A stretch of DNA of 64,000 nucleotides from Pedobacter ghigonis (GCF_903166585.1 NZ_CAESCM010000009.1:124001-188000), one strand, 5' to 3'. Positions 42,051-52,829 are shown, counted from the stretch's first letter. The notes: generated by a model not told the origin, from the sequence alone. Made by a program: numbers and translations.

Positions 42051-45000
42051 TTAAAATCCAACATTAAGACCTAACGTAAATGTTTTAACATTTGGAATAT
42101 CATTATCAGTTAAACCGGTAAGGGCTGATTCAGGGTCCATACCTTTATGTTTAGCCCAAGTAAATGGATTTTCAGCCATTAAATAAACCCTAACATTTGA
42201 CAAATGGATAGTTTCTAACCAGTTTTTCTTTAATGAATAGCCCAATGTGATATTTTTAACACGCATAAATGATCCATCGTATAAGAAACGTGACGACTGG
42301 CTGTTTCCTAAATCAGTATTATTGATCACAAAACGAGGCACATCGGTTATGTCACCTGGTTTTTGCCAGCTGTTATAATTATCTATTGATAATTGCTTAC
42401 CAACAGAGCCACCACTATGCATTAAGTTACCGTATAGGGTATCATAAATTTTAGCTCCGGTAGAAAAATAAGTGAATACGCTTAAATCAAATTCCCTGTA
42501 TCTAAAAGTGTTGTTAAAACCTCCTGTGAATTTTGGTAGCGAAGAACCTAAACCATCATAACGTGTTGCCGTTGACCAGTTTTTTGTTGTAATTCTGTTG
42601 CCTGTCGCCTGACCATTTACAATTTCGTCGGTATACCACATTGGTCGGCCATCTGCCGGATCAACTCCTGCATAATCACGTAAATACCATTGATATCTGT
42701 CAGCTCCCACTTTCCATCTTTTAGTACCATCAATTACCTCATTTTGGGTCATTGCATTGATTTTGTTTCTATTTGAAGTAATGTTAAAGGAGATGTTCCA
42801 ATCGAAATCTTTGGTTTTAACCGGGTTTCCGTTTAATAAAATTTCTACACCGTAATTATCCATTGAAGCAAGGTTTGTAGTCAAATTATCAAAACCAGTC
42901 AACCTTGTAAGGGGCTGATCAAACAATAAGCCTTTAGACCCTCTTTTGTAATACGAGGCTTCACCACTAATTTTTCCTTTCAGGAAAGCGAACTCCACAC
43001 CAATATCTAAAGTTGAATTCTGCTCCCATTTCAGATTTACATTTTCGAGCTGAACGTAGTTAATACCAGATTGTCCTTCGTAGTTTTTGCCAAGGCCATA
43101 TAAACCCTGTGCTGCATAACGATCAATTCTGTCGTTACCTGAAGTACCATAACTGGCTCTTAACTTTAATTCATCAATCCAGTTTACATCTTTTAAGAAA
43201 TTCTCTCTGCCGATGCGCCATCCACCACCAACAGAATAAAACGTTCCATATTTATTGTCGTTTCCAAAAACAGATGAACCGTCTCTTCTTAAACTTCCAG
43301 ATAGATAATACTTACCTGCGTAGTTATATTGCAAACGCGAAAAATACGAAGCAAACCTTTGTTGGGTATAGTAAGACTCTACTCTCGAAGGCGTTGATGC
43401 TGCAATTTGCTCATTAGTGCCGGGGAAAGGGAATCCTGTAACCTGCGAATAGTTATAATCACGTTTTGAACGGTACGCTTCCTGGCCTAATAAAACATCG
43501 AAATTATGCTGATTGAAAGTTTTGTTATAGGTTAAAGTATTTTGAAACGTTACGGTAACATCCTCTTTTGAATAACGGTATGCACGTCCTTTTACACTCA
43601 CACCATCGCCATGCTCCATGTTGTAGAACTGACGCTCGCGGTTATTGATGTAATCAACTCCCACCATACTTTTAGCAACAAAATCTTTTAAAAACCGAAC
43701 CTCAGCATAAGGACTGGTGATAACCCTATTGGTTATGGTATTGTATTCATTCAGTTTAGATAAACCTATGGGGTTAAAATCTGGTGTAACCGGGTTAACA
43801 TAGTTGTAAACAGGATTTCCGGTAGCATCATATACTACGTTCCCGTTTGCATCGCGTACATATAATGGGTAAATATTGGCTGTTTGATCGGCAAAGTTTA
43901 CCGGGTTATCAGAACCAGTACTTCCGGCTGGAGTGTTTTGCTCGGTGCGGGTCAAACTGTTGTTAATACCAACTTTTAAGAAATCAGTAACATCGGTATT
44001 GAAGTTAAATTTGCCAGAATAGCGTTTAAAATCTGAACGGATTACAATACCATTTTGTTCAAAGTAACCACCTGAAACAAAGAATTTGCTCCTATCATTA
44101 CCGCCGCTAGCTGATAAATCGATATTTTTAGTTACGCCTCTGCGTAATACTTCATCACGCCAATCAGTATCGTAAAGCAATGATGCTCCATTAGCCAATA
44201 CGCCATTTGCTGCGTAAGGATTAGCGGTGTTGTATGGATTTACCACCAATTTACCAATGGTTAATCCATTTGCCGCAGTAGCTGCAGCATCAGGAGCTAA
44301 ACCCGCTGCCAAACGCTGTGCATAATAAACATCCCAAAATGTTTTGTAATACTGCGTGGCATCCATTACCTCGTGCTTATCTACTGCCTGGTAAGAATAG
44401 CCAGTGCTAGAGCTTAAATTCAATTTAGTTTGGCCCGCTTTTCCTTGCTTTGTTGTGATCAATACCACACCATTTGCTGCCCTCGAACCGTAAATAGCTG
44501 CTGCAGTTGCATCTTTTAATACAGTAACCGAAGCAATATCGTTAGGGTTAATAGAAGAAAGCACATCAGAAGTTTGTGCAACAGAACTTAAATCGCCATT
44601 GGTAATGGCAATACCATCTACTACATAAAGTGGGGTACTCGAAGCCGTGAAGGAACCTACTCCACGAATCCTAACAGTAGAAGTAGCACCCGGTTGACCA
44701 GATACGCTGGTAACCTGCACACCTGCTGCTGCTCCTTGTAAAACCTTTTCAAAAGAAGTAACCGGACGATCTTTAAAAACATCCTCTTTAACTACCGCTG
44801 CAGATCCCGTAAAGTTTTCTTTCTTTACCGTTCCGTAACCGATAACCATTACATCCTGCAAGTTTTTGGCCGATGATACCAGGTGAATAGTTAACGTTTG
44901 GCCGGTTATTTTTACCTCTTGCTCAGTATAACCAACGTAGCTTAGAATTAATGCTTCTGCATTTTGGGGTACAGAAATAGAGAAAGTACCCTGTCCTGTG

Positions 45001-45164
45001 GTTTGGGTTACCTGCGTGGTTCCCTTTAATTTTATGGATACTCCAGGCAATGGCAAGCCATCGTCTGCGTCAACCACCTTTCCGGTTATGGTCTTATTTT
45101 GCGCAATGGCATTAAAATAAGACAAAACCGTAACCATAAAAATCAATAGTAATTTTTGTTTCAT
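42051..45164 (-). CDS. SusC/RagA-family TonB-dependent outer-membrane transporter
   Basis: 1037 aa. Signal peptide ends FNAIAQ. A carboxypeptidase-regulatory-like repeat (about 25-100, ITGKVVDADDGLPLPGVSI), the TonB-box/plug region (VMVIGYGTVKKENFTGS, then the SusC signature DATAAAIYGSRAANGVVLITTK) and a 22-strand barrel with terminal FTLGLNVGF. It imports oligomers captured by SusD using TonB energy. There is no STN domain, so it is not coupled to a FecIR-type sigma system; control by the nearby regulators is possible. Confidence 0.95.
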   Translation of the reverse strand: MKQKLLLIFMVTVLSYFNAIAQNKTITGKVVDADDGLPLPGVSIKLKGTTQVTQTTGQGTFSISVPQNAEALILSYVGYTEQEVKITGQTLTIHLVSSAKNLQDVMVIGYGTVKKENFTGSAAVVKEDVFKDRPVTSFEKVLQGAAAGVQVTSVSGQPGATSTVRIRGVGSFTASSTPLYVVDGIAITNGDLSSVAQTSDVLSSINPNDIASVTVLKDATAAAIYGSRAANGVVLITTKQGKAGQTKLNLSSSTGYSYQAVDKHEVMDATQYYKTFWDVYYAQRLAAGLAPDAAATAANGLTIGKLVVNPYNTANPYAANGVLANGASLLYDTDWRDEVLRRGVTKNIDLSASGGNDRSKFFVSGGYFEQNGIVIRSDFKRYSGKFNFNTDVTDFLKVGINNSLTRTEQNTPAGSTGSDNPVNFADQTANIYPLYVRDANGNVVYDATGNPVYNYVNPVTPDFNPIGLSKLNEYNTITNRVITSPYAEVRFLKDFVAKSMVGVDYINNRERQFYNMEHGDGVSVKGRAYRYSKEDVTVTFQNTLTYNKTFNQHNFDVLLGQEAYRSKRDYNYSQVTGFPFPGTNEQIAASTPSRVESYYTQQRFASYFSRLQYNYAGKYYLSGSLRRDGSSVFGNDNKYGTFYSVGGGWRIGRENFLKDVNWIDELKLRASYGTSGNDRIDRYAAQGLYGLGKNYEGQSGINYVQLENVNLKWEQNSTLDIGVEFAFLKGKISGEASYYKRGSKGLLFDQPLTRLTGFDNLTTNLASMDNYGVEILLNGNPVKTKDFDWNISFNITSNRNKINAMTQNEVIDGTKRWKVGADRYQWYLRDYAGVDPADGRPMWYTDEIVNGQATGNRITTKNWSTATRYDGLGSSLPKFTGGFNNTFRYREFDLSVFTYFSTGAKIYDTLYGNLMHSGGSVGKQLSIDNYNSWQKPGDITDVPRFVINNTDLGNSQSSRFLYDGSFMRVKNITLGYSLKKNWLETIHLSNVRVYLMAENPFTWAKHKGMDPESALTGLTDNDIPNVKTFTLGLNVGF

Positions 45165-45312
45165 GTTTGGAAATAAATAGTTAGTAATTAATTAGTTCTT
45201 CAGTTTTCAGCGGGGATGTGCACAAAACCAAATCAATGAGCAATGTAGGTAGTTGAGAAATCCAAAAATATGCGAAAGTCACCATTTTGGCTTAAACGGC
45301 AGTATTAAACGC

Positions 45313-45349
45313 AAAAAAGCAAACTCCAATCCTGGCAGTTTGCTTTTTT
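45313..45349. terminator. Terminator between the AraC gene and susC
   Basis: AAAAAAGCAAACT pairs perfectly with AGTTTGCTTTTTT. It would end the araC message on the minus strand and insulate susC. Confidence 0.8.
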
Positions 45350-45457
45350 AATCATTATTAACCTAAACAGGAAAAAACTTCTACAAATTGTCCTGCAAGA
45401 GCTTCAAAAATAGTTTCATCTGTATATACAAAATATGCAGATATCACTATTTGTATT

Positions 45458-46324
45458 TTAATTCAACCTACTCTTCTTATACTTTAAAGGAGTGATATTG
45501 AATGTATGTTTAAATAACCTGATGAATGAACTTGGGCATTCGAACCCAACCAAACCCACTATTTCATTCAAAGAATAAGAAGTGGTTTGCAATAGTTTTT
45601 TAGCGCGGTTTAACCTCAGCTGCATTAAAAACTGATAAGGGCTAATTTCGTACGCTTCTTTAAATGTTCGCAGCAAATGGTTAACCGATAAACAAGCCTG
45701 TTCTGCAATTTGCTCCAGTGTAATGTTCTGGTCGTAATTGCTGCTGATGTACTCTTTGGCCAGTGTTAACCTTTTTAAAACCTCCTGACGGGTTTTTGTC
45801 TTGATAAAGCTTAATTTATCCAGTTTCTGTACTACTTCTTTATCGTAAATTTTATAATAGTTGAGCAGGCAGTGGTATAAATACTCGTTGATGAGCATTT
45901 CATCTTTTAAACCTTTATCGAGCTGGTTTTTAAGGTGCAGCACGTTAAAGCGCATATCGCCAGCGAAAGGGTATAAAGATTCCATAAAATCAGGCATTTC
46001 GTTAGCCTCTTTTCCATCCAGCAAATTTTCATTGCTGTACGAAAAACTACGGTGAAAATCTGCGATAAAACGCTCGCCAAAAGAAACGGCAAATGTATTT
46101 ACCGGACTAATAGAATCTATTTTGCTGCTAAAATTGCTCCCTGCATTTACCACCGCAAAAGTATCGGGGTAAATATTGAATTTACGTTTATTGATTTCGC
46201 AGGTTTCGGCACCATTAAAAACGAATTTAATGGTATACGCATCATTCTGCTGTTCGTACAAGGCTTCGCAAGTGCTTTCACTTACAATCTTGTTCCTGTT
46301 GCTTAATTCTTTTACGTATCTCAT
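45458..46324 (-). CDS. AraC-family transcriptional regulator
   Basis: 288 aa. An N-terminal cupin-like effector domain (about 1-150, YTIKFVFNGAETCEINKRKFNIYPDTFAVVNAGS) and a C-terminal AraC HTH (about 190-288: TLEQIAEQACLSVNHLLRTFKEAYEISPYQFLMQLRLNRA then SLNEIVGLVGFECPSSFIRLFKHTFNITP). Co-transcribed with the VOC gene (3-bp gap). Targets unknown; the susCD operon next door is a candidate. Confidence 0.9.
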   Translation of the reverse strand: MRYVKELSNRNKIVSESTCEALYEQQNDAYTIKFVFNGAETCEINKRKFNIYPDTFAVVNAGSNFSSKIDSISPVNTFAVSFGERFIADFHRSFSYSNENLLDGKEANEMPDFMESLYPFAGDMRFNVLHLKNQLDKGLKDEMLINEYLYHCLLNYYKIYDKEVVQKLDKLSFIKTKTRQEVLKRLTLAKEYISSNYDQNITLEQIAEQACLSVNHLLRTFKEAYEISPYQFLMQLRLNRAKKLLQTTSYSLNEIVGLVGFECPSSFIRLFKHTFNITPLKYKKSRLN

Positions 46325-46327
46325 GGC

Positions 46328-46693
46328 TTAGTCCTCATTGTAGTTACGTTGCTCCAAAATGGTAAAATCGTTACCATAGGGATCAGAAAATTCGACACTT
46401 AAACCTTCGCTCAGGTAAGCTGGTGCTTTTTTAAAAACCACACCTCGCGATTTTAACCTGCAATAATCTTCTAAGCAATCATCGCTGGTTAATATTATTT
46501 TACGGGTTTGGTTCTGGTGTTTTTCTTCCGAAAGAAAAAGATGGGTATCCTGATCGACTTTTACCAGCAGCCCTTTTTCCTTTCCAGAAATCATGGTGGC
46601 CTCGGTAGGCATACCTAAACAATTGGCATAGTAGCTTTCTGCATCATTTAGTTGCTTAACTTGCACATAAAAAGATTTTGCAGATTGGCTCAT
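46328..46693 (-). CDS. VOC/glyoxalase-fold protein
   Basis: 121 aa, a single VOC unit with paired beta-alpha-beta motifs (FYVQVKQLNDAESYYANCLG; VEFSDPYGNDFTILEQ). The usual metal ligands of glyoxalase I are not all evident, so it may be a binding or resistance-type member. It lies 3 bp upstream of the AraC gene. Function unknown. Confidence 0.8.
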   Translation of the reverse strand: MSQSAKSFYVQVKQLNDAESYYANCLGMPTEATMISGKEKGLLVKVDQDTHLFLSEEKHQNQTRKIILTSDDCLEDYCRLKSRGVVFKKAPAYLSEGLSVEFSDPYGNDFTILEQRNYNED

Positions 46694-46798
46694 TTGCGTG
46701 TTTAATTGTATGATGTAAAATTAAACCGAAAATGAACCGAAAGGATCACCCAAAAAGGGTGATTTTAGCATTATTTTTTACCAAAAATGTGTTATTGA

Positions 46799-47425
46799 TT
46801 AAATAAACCGCTTTTCTTTAGCTGTTTTAATCGCGTCTGATTTTGAATTTACATCCAGTTTGATGTAGATATTTTTGACGTGGCTCCGTACAGTTTCCTG
46901 GTCTATAAACAAATCGTTGGCGATCTGTGATTTGGTTAATCCGTTTGCGATGCGTTCTAATATTTCAGTTTCGCGCTTGGTTAATGGAGAATCAAGGTTC
47001 TTTTGGAAAGAATGCATCACTATCCTGGCCACATTGGTACTCATGGCCCCACCACCGGTACTTACTTCCCTAACTGCATCTATAATTTTTGCTGCGCTTG
47101 AGTTTTTAGTCAGATAGCCCCCCGCTCCCATTGTTAAAGCTTCGAAAACAAGCTCGGGTGAATCAAAAACGGTTAAAATGATAATATGGGTATGTGGAAG
47201 TGCTTTTTTTATAAATGGTAATGCCTGTAATCCGTTCGTACCTGGCATCTGGATATCAAGTAAGATTACATCGGGCTGATCGGCAACCAGCTGTTTTTTG
47301 GCTAAATCGTAGGATGTGTAAGAATTTACAACAGAAAACTCAGTTACATCGGTTAATAACGATTCGTAACCCATTCTTATAATGTCATCGTCTTCAATTA
47401 AAACGATTCGTAAATTTTGGCTCAT
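46799..47425 (-). CDS. NarL/LuxR-type response regulator
   Basis: 208 aa. Receiver domain (about 1-120) with acidic EDDD at 11-14, phospho-acceptor Asp57 in VILLDIQMPG and the later Lys in GYLTKNSS. A LuxR-type HTH is at about 143-205 (LTKRETEILERIANGLTKSQIANDLFIDQETVRSHVKNIY). It is 34 bp downstream of its likely kinase. It probably acts as a cytoplasmic DNA-binding output for the propeller sensor. Confidence 0.93.
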   Translation of the reverse strand: MSQNLRIVLIEDDDIIRMGYESLLTDVTEFSVVNSYTSYDLAKKQLVADQPDVILLDIQMPGTNGLQALPFIKKALPHTHIIILTVFDSPELVFEALTMGAGGYLTKNSSAAKIIDAVREVSTGGGAMSTNVARIVMHSFQKNLDSPLTKRETEILERIANGLTKSQIANDLFIDQETVRSHVKNIYIKLDVNSKSDAIKTAKEKRFI

Positions 47426-47459
47426 TTGGGATGGTGTTTTTATTTAGATGCTTTTTACC

Positions 47460-50375
47460 TCATTTTGTAACAGGAATTCTTGTAGAAATTGTTGTTGTGG
47501 TCCCTTTTCCTTTAATTGACGAGATTTCGAAGGTAGATTTAATGCGTTTGCAGCGCGTTTGGATATTATTTAAACCCCTTCCGCGCTCTACCGATCCCAG
47601 GTCAAAACCGTCACCATCATCCGTTGTTAAGATATTTATGGTATTGTGATCTGTTTCGATTACCATAATTAGCACTTGGCTTGCATTGGCATGTTTTAGC
47701 ACATTATTGAGCATCTCTTTAAAGATAAGCGTGAGGTTGCGGTTAAACTCCATCGATAAATGTAGTTTCTGATATTCACTTAATACCCCTTCCATTTTAA
47801 ATTCTACGCCAGTATTTTGGAAAAGATCTATCCCGAAATTTTTGATATGCACCAATATTTCGAACAGGTTATCACTATGCGGATCTAAGGCCCACAGAAT
47901 ATCCTTTGTTCCGGTGTAAAGCAACCCTGCGTTTTCCCTGATCATTTTAATCAGCTCTTTCTGCTCTTTTTGTGTGCCGTCTACTTTTTTATCCAAAATC
48001 TCCGACAAAACATTAATCCGCGTAAGCTTATTGCCGATATCATCGTGAAAATCTTCTGCAGTTTGCTTTCTGATTTTTTCCTGCTCCTTTAACTTCAGTT
48101 TCTCCATCTGGAATTTTTTCCGTTCACGGGTTTTAAAAATCAGGTAGAAAATCAGCCAGATTAAAAATATAAGCACCAAAAATGCGATTACCTTAAACCA
48201 GATGGTATCGTAAAATGGCGGCACAATAGTAAAACTGAATTGCTCGACATTGGATTGCTGTCCGTTCGCAATGGCATATACCTGAAAAGTATAACTTCCG
48301 GGCCTGATGGCCGAATATTCAATTTCGGTATTGGGTACCGGTTTGCTAAAATCGTTATCTGCTCCAACAAGTTTATACCGGTAAAGCACACTTTCGGGGC
48401 TGGTGAGGTAAACGCCTTTAAAACTAATTGAAATGTGGTTTTGGCTATAGTTGAGCTTGTAAAATTTATCTCCCCGCCCGTTCAGATCAACCGAAAGATC
48501 TTTTGAACGATCGTTTTTGTGATAAATACTTACCTGCTGAATATGGATGAATGGATTTTTTTTGGTCTCAGCAGAGGTAAGCACCTTGCACCGAACAAGA
48601 CCAGTAATTGTACCAACCAATATGCTGTTTTTGTAATGGAGAATAGCATTTTGGTTGCACTCTACAATAAGCGGGTGATCTCTAAATACCGTATAACCAT
48701 TTTCTGCCTTGTTAAAGGTGAGTTTATTAATCCCTCGTCCGGTTCCCACCCAAAGCTTATCGCGGTTGTCAATTGCCAAACTGTAAATATCGTTCGAATT
48801 TAAACCATTGGCCACAACATAGCGTTTAATGCCTTTTGTTTTAACGTTCCAGGTTACAATACCATCACCAAGCGTAGCAAAAATTATATTATCGCCATGC
48901 TTAATCATGCTTAAAACATATACATTGTCAAGCTGCTTAATTTTAAATGAACGATCTACCTTTTTGTTCCTGATTAAGGTAAGACCTTTCGATGTACCCA
49001 GCAATATGCTATCCTTGCTTAGCGGGTAAATGCATGAAGAATAGCCATCAAAACCGGTTATTTTCTCTGTTTTGCCATCTTTCAAATAAGTTGATGTCAT
49101 GGGGCCGTTGATCCAGATTCCACCTTCCAGATCTTCAACGATGGAGCTATTGTCAAAACGATCGGGTTTTAATATCTGGATGAACTGTTTTCCATTATAC
49201 TTCCAAACACCATTATTATACACCGAAATCCATACGTTTTTGGCTTTATCGGCATATACAAAGTATATTTTTTTGCCCATAAAATCAGGCAAATTGATCT
49301 CCTCTACCTCGTTACCATCGTACTTAAAAAGGCCTCGGTTATAGGTCCCAATCCATAAACGATCATTTTTATCAGCGGCTATACCACTTATCGGATAAGC
49401 AACATTCTGCCCTTTAAATGTATTGTAGCGTATAAAAGCATCGCCTTCGTATTTATAAATCCCATCACTAAAACACGAGATCCAGATGTTATTTTCTGCA
49501 TCGCTGAAAATCTTATCTACCTGGTTATCGCTTAAGCCATTTTCGCCGTTAAACCTGGTGATAATGCCATCCTTACCGATAAGATAAGCTCCCCTTTCAC
49601 TGCCAACCCACATATTTCCTTTGTTATCCTGCTCTAAAGAATAGTAAGTATCTATATCAGGATTTTGGAAAAAGAGTCTGGTCGCACCGTTTTCGAGTAC
49701 GTAAACCCCCTTTTGATAGGTCAGCAAATAGATTTTGTTATCAATCTTTTTATCAAAAAGGATTTCTCTGATGGCAAAGGCCTGTATCTCGTATGGTAAT
49801 ACCTGGTTAATAGCCCATGTATCGCCACTAAGTTTATAAATGCCATCTCCTGAAACTAAAGCATATAAATCGCCGTGCCGATCTGCTTTTATGGTGCTTA
49901 CCTTTCGGTTCTTGAAGGGATAAAAGACAAGCTTTCCTTTCTCGACTTTAAAAAGCTGGTGCTCGGTTAGCCCCCAGATTGCTCCTTTTTTATCTTTAAG
50001 TAAATGGGTAACTACCTGTCCTGAGTATAAAGTGCTTATTTTACCTTTTTTTAAGATATTGATACCTCTTTCGGTACCAAAAAGCATCTGTCCCTGATTA
50101 TCCTCAACAATGCTGTTTACCGAGTTCGAGCCCAGTCCTTCTGCTTTGCTGTATGAGATAAATTCTTTACCATCAAAATTACTTACCCCGCCAAAAGTTC
50201 CAAGCCAAAGCGTTCTGTCTTTTGCCTGATAAATTACCATCACCTGCGATTGCGGCAGGCCATCTTTTAGACTGTAATTTGTAAAGTTATAGCTTTGGGC
50301 AGATAGCTTTAAGCTAAAAAGCAAAATGAAAGAAATTATGAAATTTACCTTGATTATAGACAGTTTACTGTACAT
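47460..50375 (-). CDS. Two-component-regulator-propeller sensor histidine kinase
   Basis: 971 aa from the ATG at 50375. An in-frame ATG at 50393 or a TTG at 50405 are alternatives; the chosen start gives a clean N-terminal helix, MYSKLSIIKVNFIISFILLF. Periplasmic sensor: about 14 Reg_prop blades with the WIGTYNRGLFKYDG pattern, then a Y_Y_Y domain (YRYKLVGADNDFSKP...YTFQVYA). One membrane helix (about 735-757) leads to a cytoplasmic HisKA_3-type kinase (AEDFHDDIGNKLTRINVLSEI) and an HATPase (GRGLNNIQTRCKRI). This is the sensor architecture of SusCD-regulating HTCS proteins, but with a separate NarL-type regulator. Likely ligand: an oligosaccharide or related degradation product. Confidence 0.92.
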   Translation of the reverse strand: MYSKLSIIKVNFIISFILLFSLKLSAQSYNFTNYSLKDGLPQSQVMVIYQAKDRTLWLGTFGGVSNFDGKEFISYSKAEGLGSNSVNSIVEDNQGQMLFGTERGINILKKGKISTLYSGQVVTHLLKDKKGAIWGLTEHQLFKVEKGKLVFYPFKNRKVSTIKADRHGDLYALVSGDGIYKLSGDTWAINQVLPYEIQAFAIREILFDKKIDNKIYLLTYQKGVYVLENGATRLFFQNPDIDTYYSLEQDNKGNMWVGSERGAYLIGKDGIITRFNGENGLSDNQVDKIFSDAENNIWISCFSDGIYKYEGDAFIRYNTFKGQNVAYPISGIAADKNDRLWIGTYNRGLFKYDGNEVEEINLPDFMGKKIYFVYADKAKNVWISVYNNGVWKYNGKQFIQILKPDRFDNSSIVEDLEGGIWINGPMTSTYLKDGKTEKITGFDGYSSCIYPLSKDSILLGTSKGLTLIRNKKVDRSFKIKQLDNVYVLSMIKHGDNIIFATLGDGIVTWNVKTKGIKRYVVANGLNSNDIYSLAIDNRDKLWVGTGRGINKLTFNKAENGYTVFRDHPLIVECNQNAILHYKNSILVGTITGLVRCKVLTSAETKKNPFIHIQQVSIYHKNDRSKDLSVDLNGRGDKFYKLNYSQNHISISFKGVYLTSPESVLYRYKLVGADNDFSKPVPNTEIEYSAIRPGSYTFQVYAIANGQQSNVEQFSFTIVPPFYDTIWFKVIAFLVLIFLIWLIFYLIFKTRERKKFQMEKLKLKEQEKIRKQTAEDFHDDIGNKLTRINVLSEILDKKVDGTQKEQKELIKMIRENAGLLYTGTKDILWALDPHSDNLFEILVHIKNFGIDLFQNTGVEFKMEGVLSEYQKLHLSMEFNRNLTLIFKEMLNNVLKHANASQVLIMVIETDHNTINILTTDDGDGFDLGSVERGRGLNNIQTRCKRIKSTFEISSIKGKGTTTTISTRIPVTK

Positions 50376-50432
50376 GTAATACAAAATAAGCATAATTTCT
50401 TTCAAAAGCGATCCCCCTTTTTGGGGGATATT

Positions 50433-52802
50433 TTATACGTTCCCCATGTAAGGGTCGGTTTGGGTAATTTCGCCGGTTTCTATTTTTCCGGCGTACCGAT
50501 GTTTAAACACCGGATTACCTGCCTGTACAACACTGTAATCGTACCAATTTGCACTTTTTGCCTGATTTAAAACTACATTACTACTTGCTTTAGGCTTAAG
50601 TGTTAAAGTTTTAGGTGCCGATTTGTATTTATTATCGATAATTTGAATAGTTATTGCGGCCGTACTTTTGTTCTCTATAGAGATTACCAGATTACCGCTC
50701 AGCTTTTTAGTTACCAGGCCATTTTGTTCGGGATATACCTTTACTGCAATGGCAGGATTTTTCTTACTACCAGCAAAGCTCCTGTAAAAACCATTCGGAC
50801 CACTTATCGCCAAATCGTAAATTTCGTTATCGAAATCAGCGATATCAATGCTGTCTTTTAAAACATCGCCAGCTTTTACCGCGTAAGCCCAGGTTTTACC
50901 TGCAACCCCTTTAAATTTGGCAATGGTATTCATGTTAAAGGGTGCACCAACAGTTTCGGTAGCATTGCCAAACAAAGTTTTTGCCGATTGAAAAGTTAAT
51001 TCTAAAGTGTTATTATTTAGCGCTGCATCGACCATTAAATGGTAAGGCAATGCGCAAGCGGGCTTAGCCCCACTTTCCTGACGTGGTGCATGGCTCGATG
51101 TTTCACGTGAAAAGGACTCAAATTTATTGATTTTAGCCACTTCTGTCTTATTCAATGCTGTTGGTCCAACCTGTGCGGGCTTGTTTCTGGCATTCCCAAT
51201 GTTGGTTACTACGGCCTCCCTTTTTAGTGGATCAGGAGAATGAATTTTCTCACCGTTATATGGCCTGAATACCGAAGTTAAATCGCCACAGATGTTTCTG
51301 CGCCAATCGCTAATGTTATTGCTTTTTATAGCCTTACCTGTTTTTTTGGCAAGCCATTTTTCCATAAACATTATCGAAGAAGTATGATCGAAAACCTGCG
51401 AATTTACAAAGCCGCCTTTGCTCCACGGCGAGGCCACCACCAGTGGAACGCGGTAACCCAAACCAATAGGACTTCCCTTTCTGGCTTCGAAATCAGTGGC
51501 ATAGTTTATACCTGCTGAAACTTTTCCGGTTGAAGGATCGTTAGGAGTTGGTACAACAAATGGTGGCTGATGATCGAAATAACCATCATTTTCATCGTAT
51601 GTTAAAATGAAGATCGTTTTTTTCCAAACCTCAGGGTTTTTGGTTAAAATATCTAAAGCCTCACTTACGTACCAGGTACCATACAATGGCGAACTGGTAT
51701 GATCGGAAAAGCGCTGTGGTGCCACCAACCACGAAACAGCAGGCAGTTTACCTGTATCAACATCCTTTCTGAACTGGTGAAAAATATCTCCTTTCGGAAT
51801 ATTAATAGTTTCAGATTGCCCCTGATCGTTTTTAAAGGTAAAAGGCTCAAGTTCCAGGTAGTCTTTTTGAGAAATATTGGTCGTAAAAGCTTTGTCTACC
51901 AGGTTCTTTTCCTTTTGAGAAAGTTTATCATATTTCTCCTGAACTTCTTTAGCAGTTAGCGCTGGTTTAACGGTATTATCACCATTTTTTCTAAAATAAG
52001 CCGATAATTTTACGTTATGCCTGCTAATATATTCAACTGGGTTATCTCCATAATTTCCCAACCAATCATCTATCTCACCTTCGGGTAACTTAGATGTCCA
52101 GAGTTCGTTCTGATAAATACGCCAGTCGATACCATTATCTTCCAGTGTTTCCTGAAAAGTTGGCCAATCTACAAACACATTGTTTTGCGATTCTGCCTGA
52201 TCGTTATTCACTACAGCAACCCGGTTTGCACTTTTTTCGCCACGAATTGTACCGGTAAAAAAGAAGAGCCGGTTTGGCGTGGTTCCGGTTAACGACGAAC
52301 AGAAATGCTGATCACAAATGGTAAAAGCATCGGCCATAGCATAATAGAAAGGAATATCGTTCCGATCGTAGTAAGCCAAAGTCATTGGCGTTTTAACAGG
52401 CAGCCATTTATCGTAACGTCCGCCGTTGCGTGCTGCTACCTGATCGTTCCAGGAGTGTGGCAAACCACCTTGCCAGGTAATTTTTGTTTTGTTAATGTCG
52501 ACATGAAAAGGCGCATAAGTGTAACCTTGCCCGTCTTTCTGCAGCCAAACTTTGTTGCCATCGGGCTGAATGTGTGGATGTGGATCGTTAAATCCGCGTA
52601 CACCTTTCATTTTACCAAACATGTGATCAAACGACCTGTTCTCCTGCATCAGGAAAACAATGTGTTCGGCATCGTAAAATGTAGTGCCAGGCTCGGGGTT
52701 AATGGCCATGGCTTTTAGTACCGAACTGGGCAGGGTATTGGCCATGCCAGTGGCTCCGGCAAACAAGGCCGCTTTTTTTAGAAATTCTCTACGTGAGTCC
52801 AT
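50433..52802 (-). CDS. Phosphocholine-specific phospholipase C
   Basis: 789 aa. A twin-arginine signal is seen (MDSRREFLKKAALFAGATG), so it is exported folded. The phosphoesterase domain (about 45-480) carries FLMQENRSFDHMFGKM, an early DHM/ENRSF metal site and TYDENDGYFDH. Two C-terminal beta domains of the bacterial phospholipase C type (about 590-789) are present. The family removes phosphocholine from phosphatidylcholine or sphingomyelin. It sits 57 bp upstream of the sensor kinase on the same strand. A parS-like 16-mer lies inside the coding region at 51099-51114. Confidence 0.9.
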   Translation of the reverse strand: MDSRREFLKKAALFAGATGMANTLPSSVLKAMAINPEPGTTFYDAEHIVFLMQENRSFDHMFGKMKGVRGFNDPHPHIQPDGNKVWLQKDGQGYTYAPFHVDINKTKITWQGGLPHSWNDQVAARNGGRYDKWLPVKTPMTLAYYDRNDIPFYYAMADAFTICDQHFCSSLTGTTPNRLFFFTGTIRGEKSANRVAVVNNDQAESQNNVFVDWPTFQETLEDNGIDWRIYQNELWTSKLPEGEIDDWLGNYGDNPVEYISRHNVKLSAYFRKNGDNTVKPALTAKEVQEKYDKLSQKEKNLVDKAFTTNISQKDYLELEPFTFKNDQGQSETINIPKGDIFHQFRKDVDTGKLPAVSWLVAPQRFSDHTSSPLYGTWYVSEALDILTKNPEVWKKTIFILTYDENDGYFDHQPPFVVPTPNDPSTGKVSAGINYATDFEARKGSPIGLGYRVPLVVASPWSKGGFVNSQVFDHTSSIMFMEKWLAKKTGKAIKSNNISDWRRNICGDLTSVFRPYNGEKIHSPDPLKREAVVTNIGNARNKPAQVGPTALNKTEVAKINKFESFSRETSSHAPRQESGAKPACALPYHLMVDAALNNNTLELTFQSAKTLFGNATETVGAPFNMNTIAKFKGVAGKTWAYAVKAGDVLKDSIDIADFDNEIYDLAISGPNGFYRSFAGSKKNPAIAVKVYPEQNGLVTKKLSGNLVISIENKSTAAITIQIIDNKYKSAPKTLTLKPKASSNVVLNQAKSANWYDYSVVQAGNPVFKHRYAGKIETGEITQTDPYMGNV
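51099..51114. other. parS-like site inside the phospholipase C gene
   Basis: TGTTTCACGTGAAAAG differs from the classic parS TGTTTCACGTGAAACA at two terminal bases and keeps the full 12-bp palindrome TTTCACGTGAAA. About 10 kb from the pair upstream of mnmG. Confidence 0.5.
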
Positions 52803-52829
52803 AAATTATACAATATAGCTTAGATATCG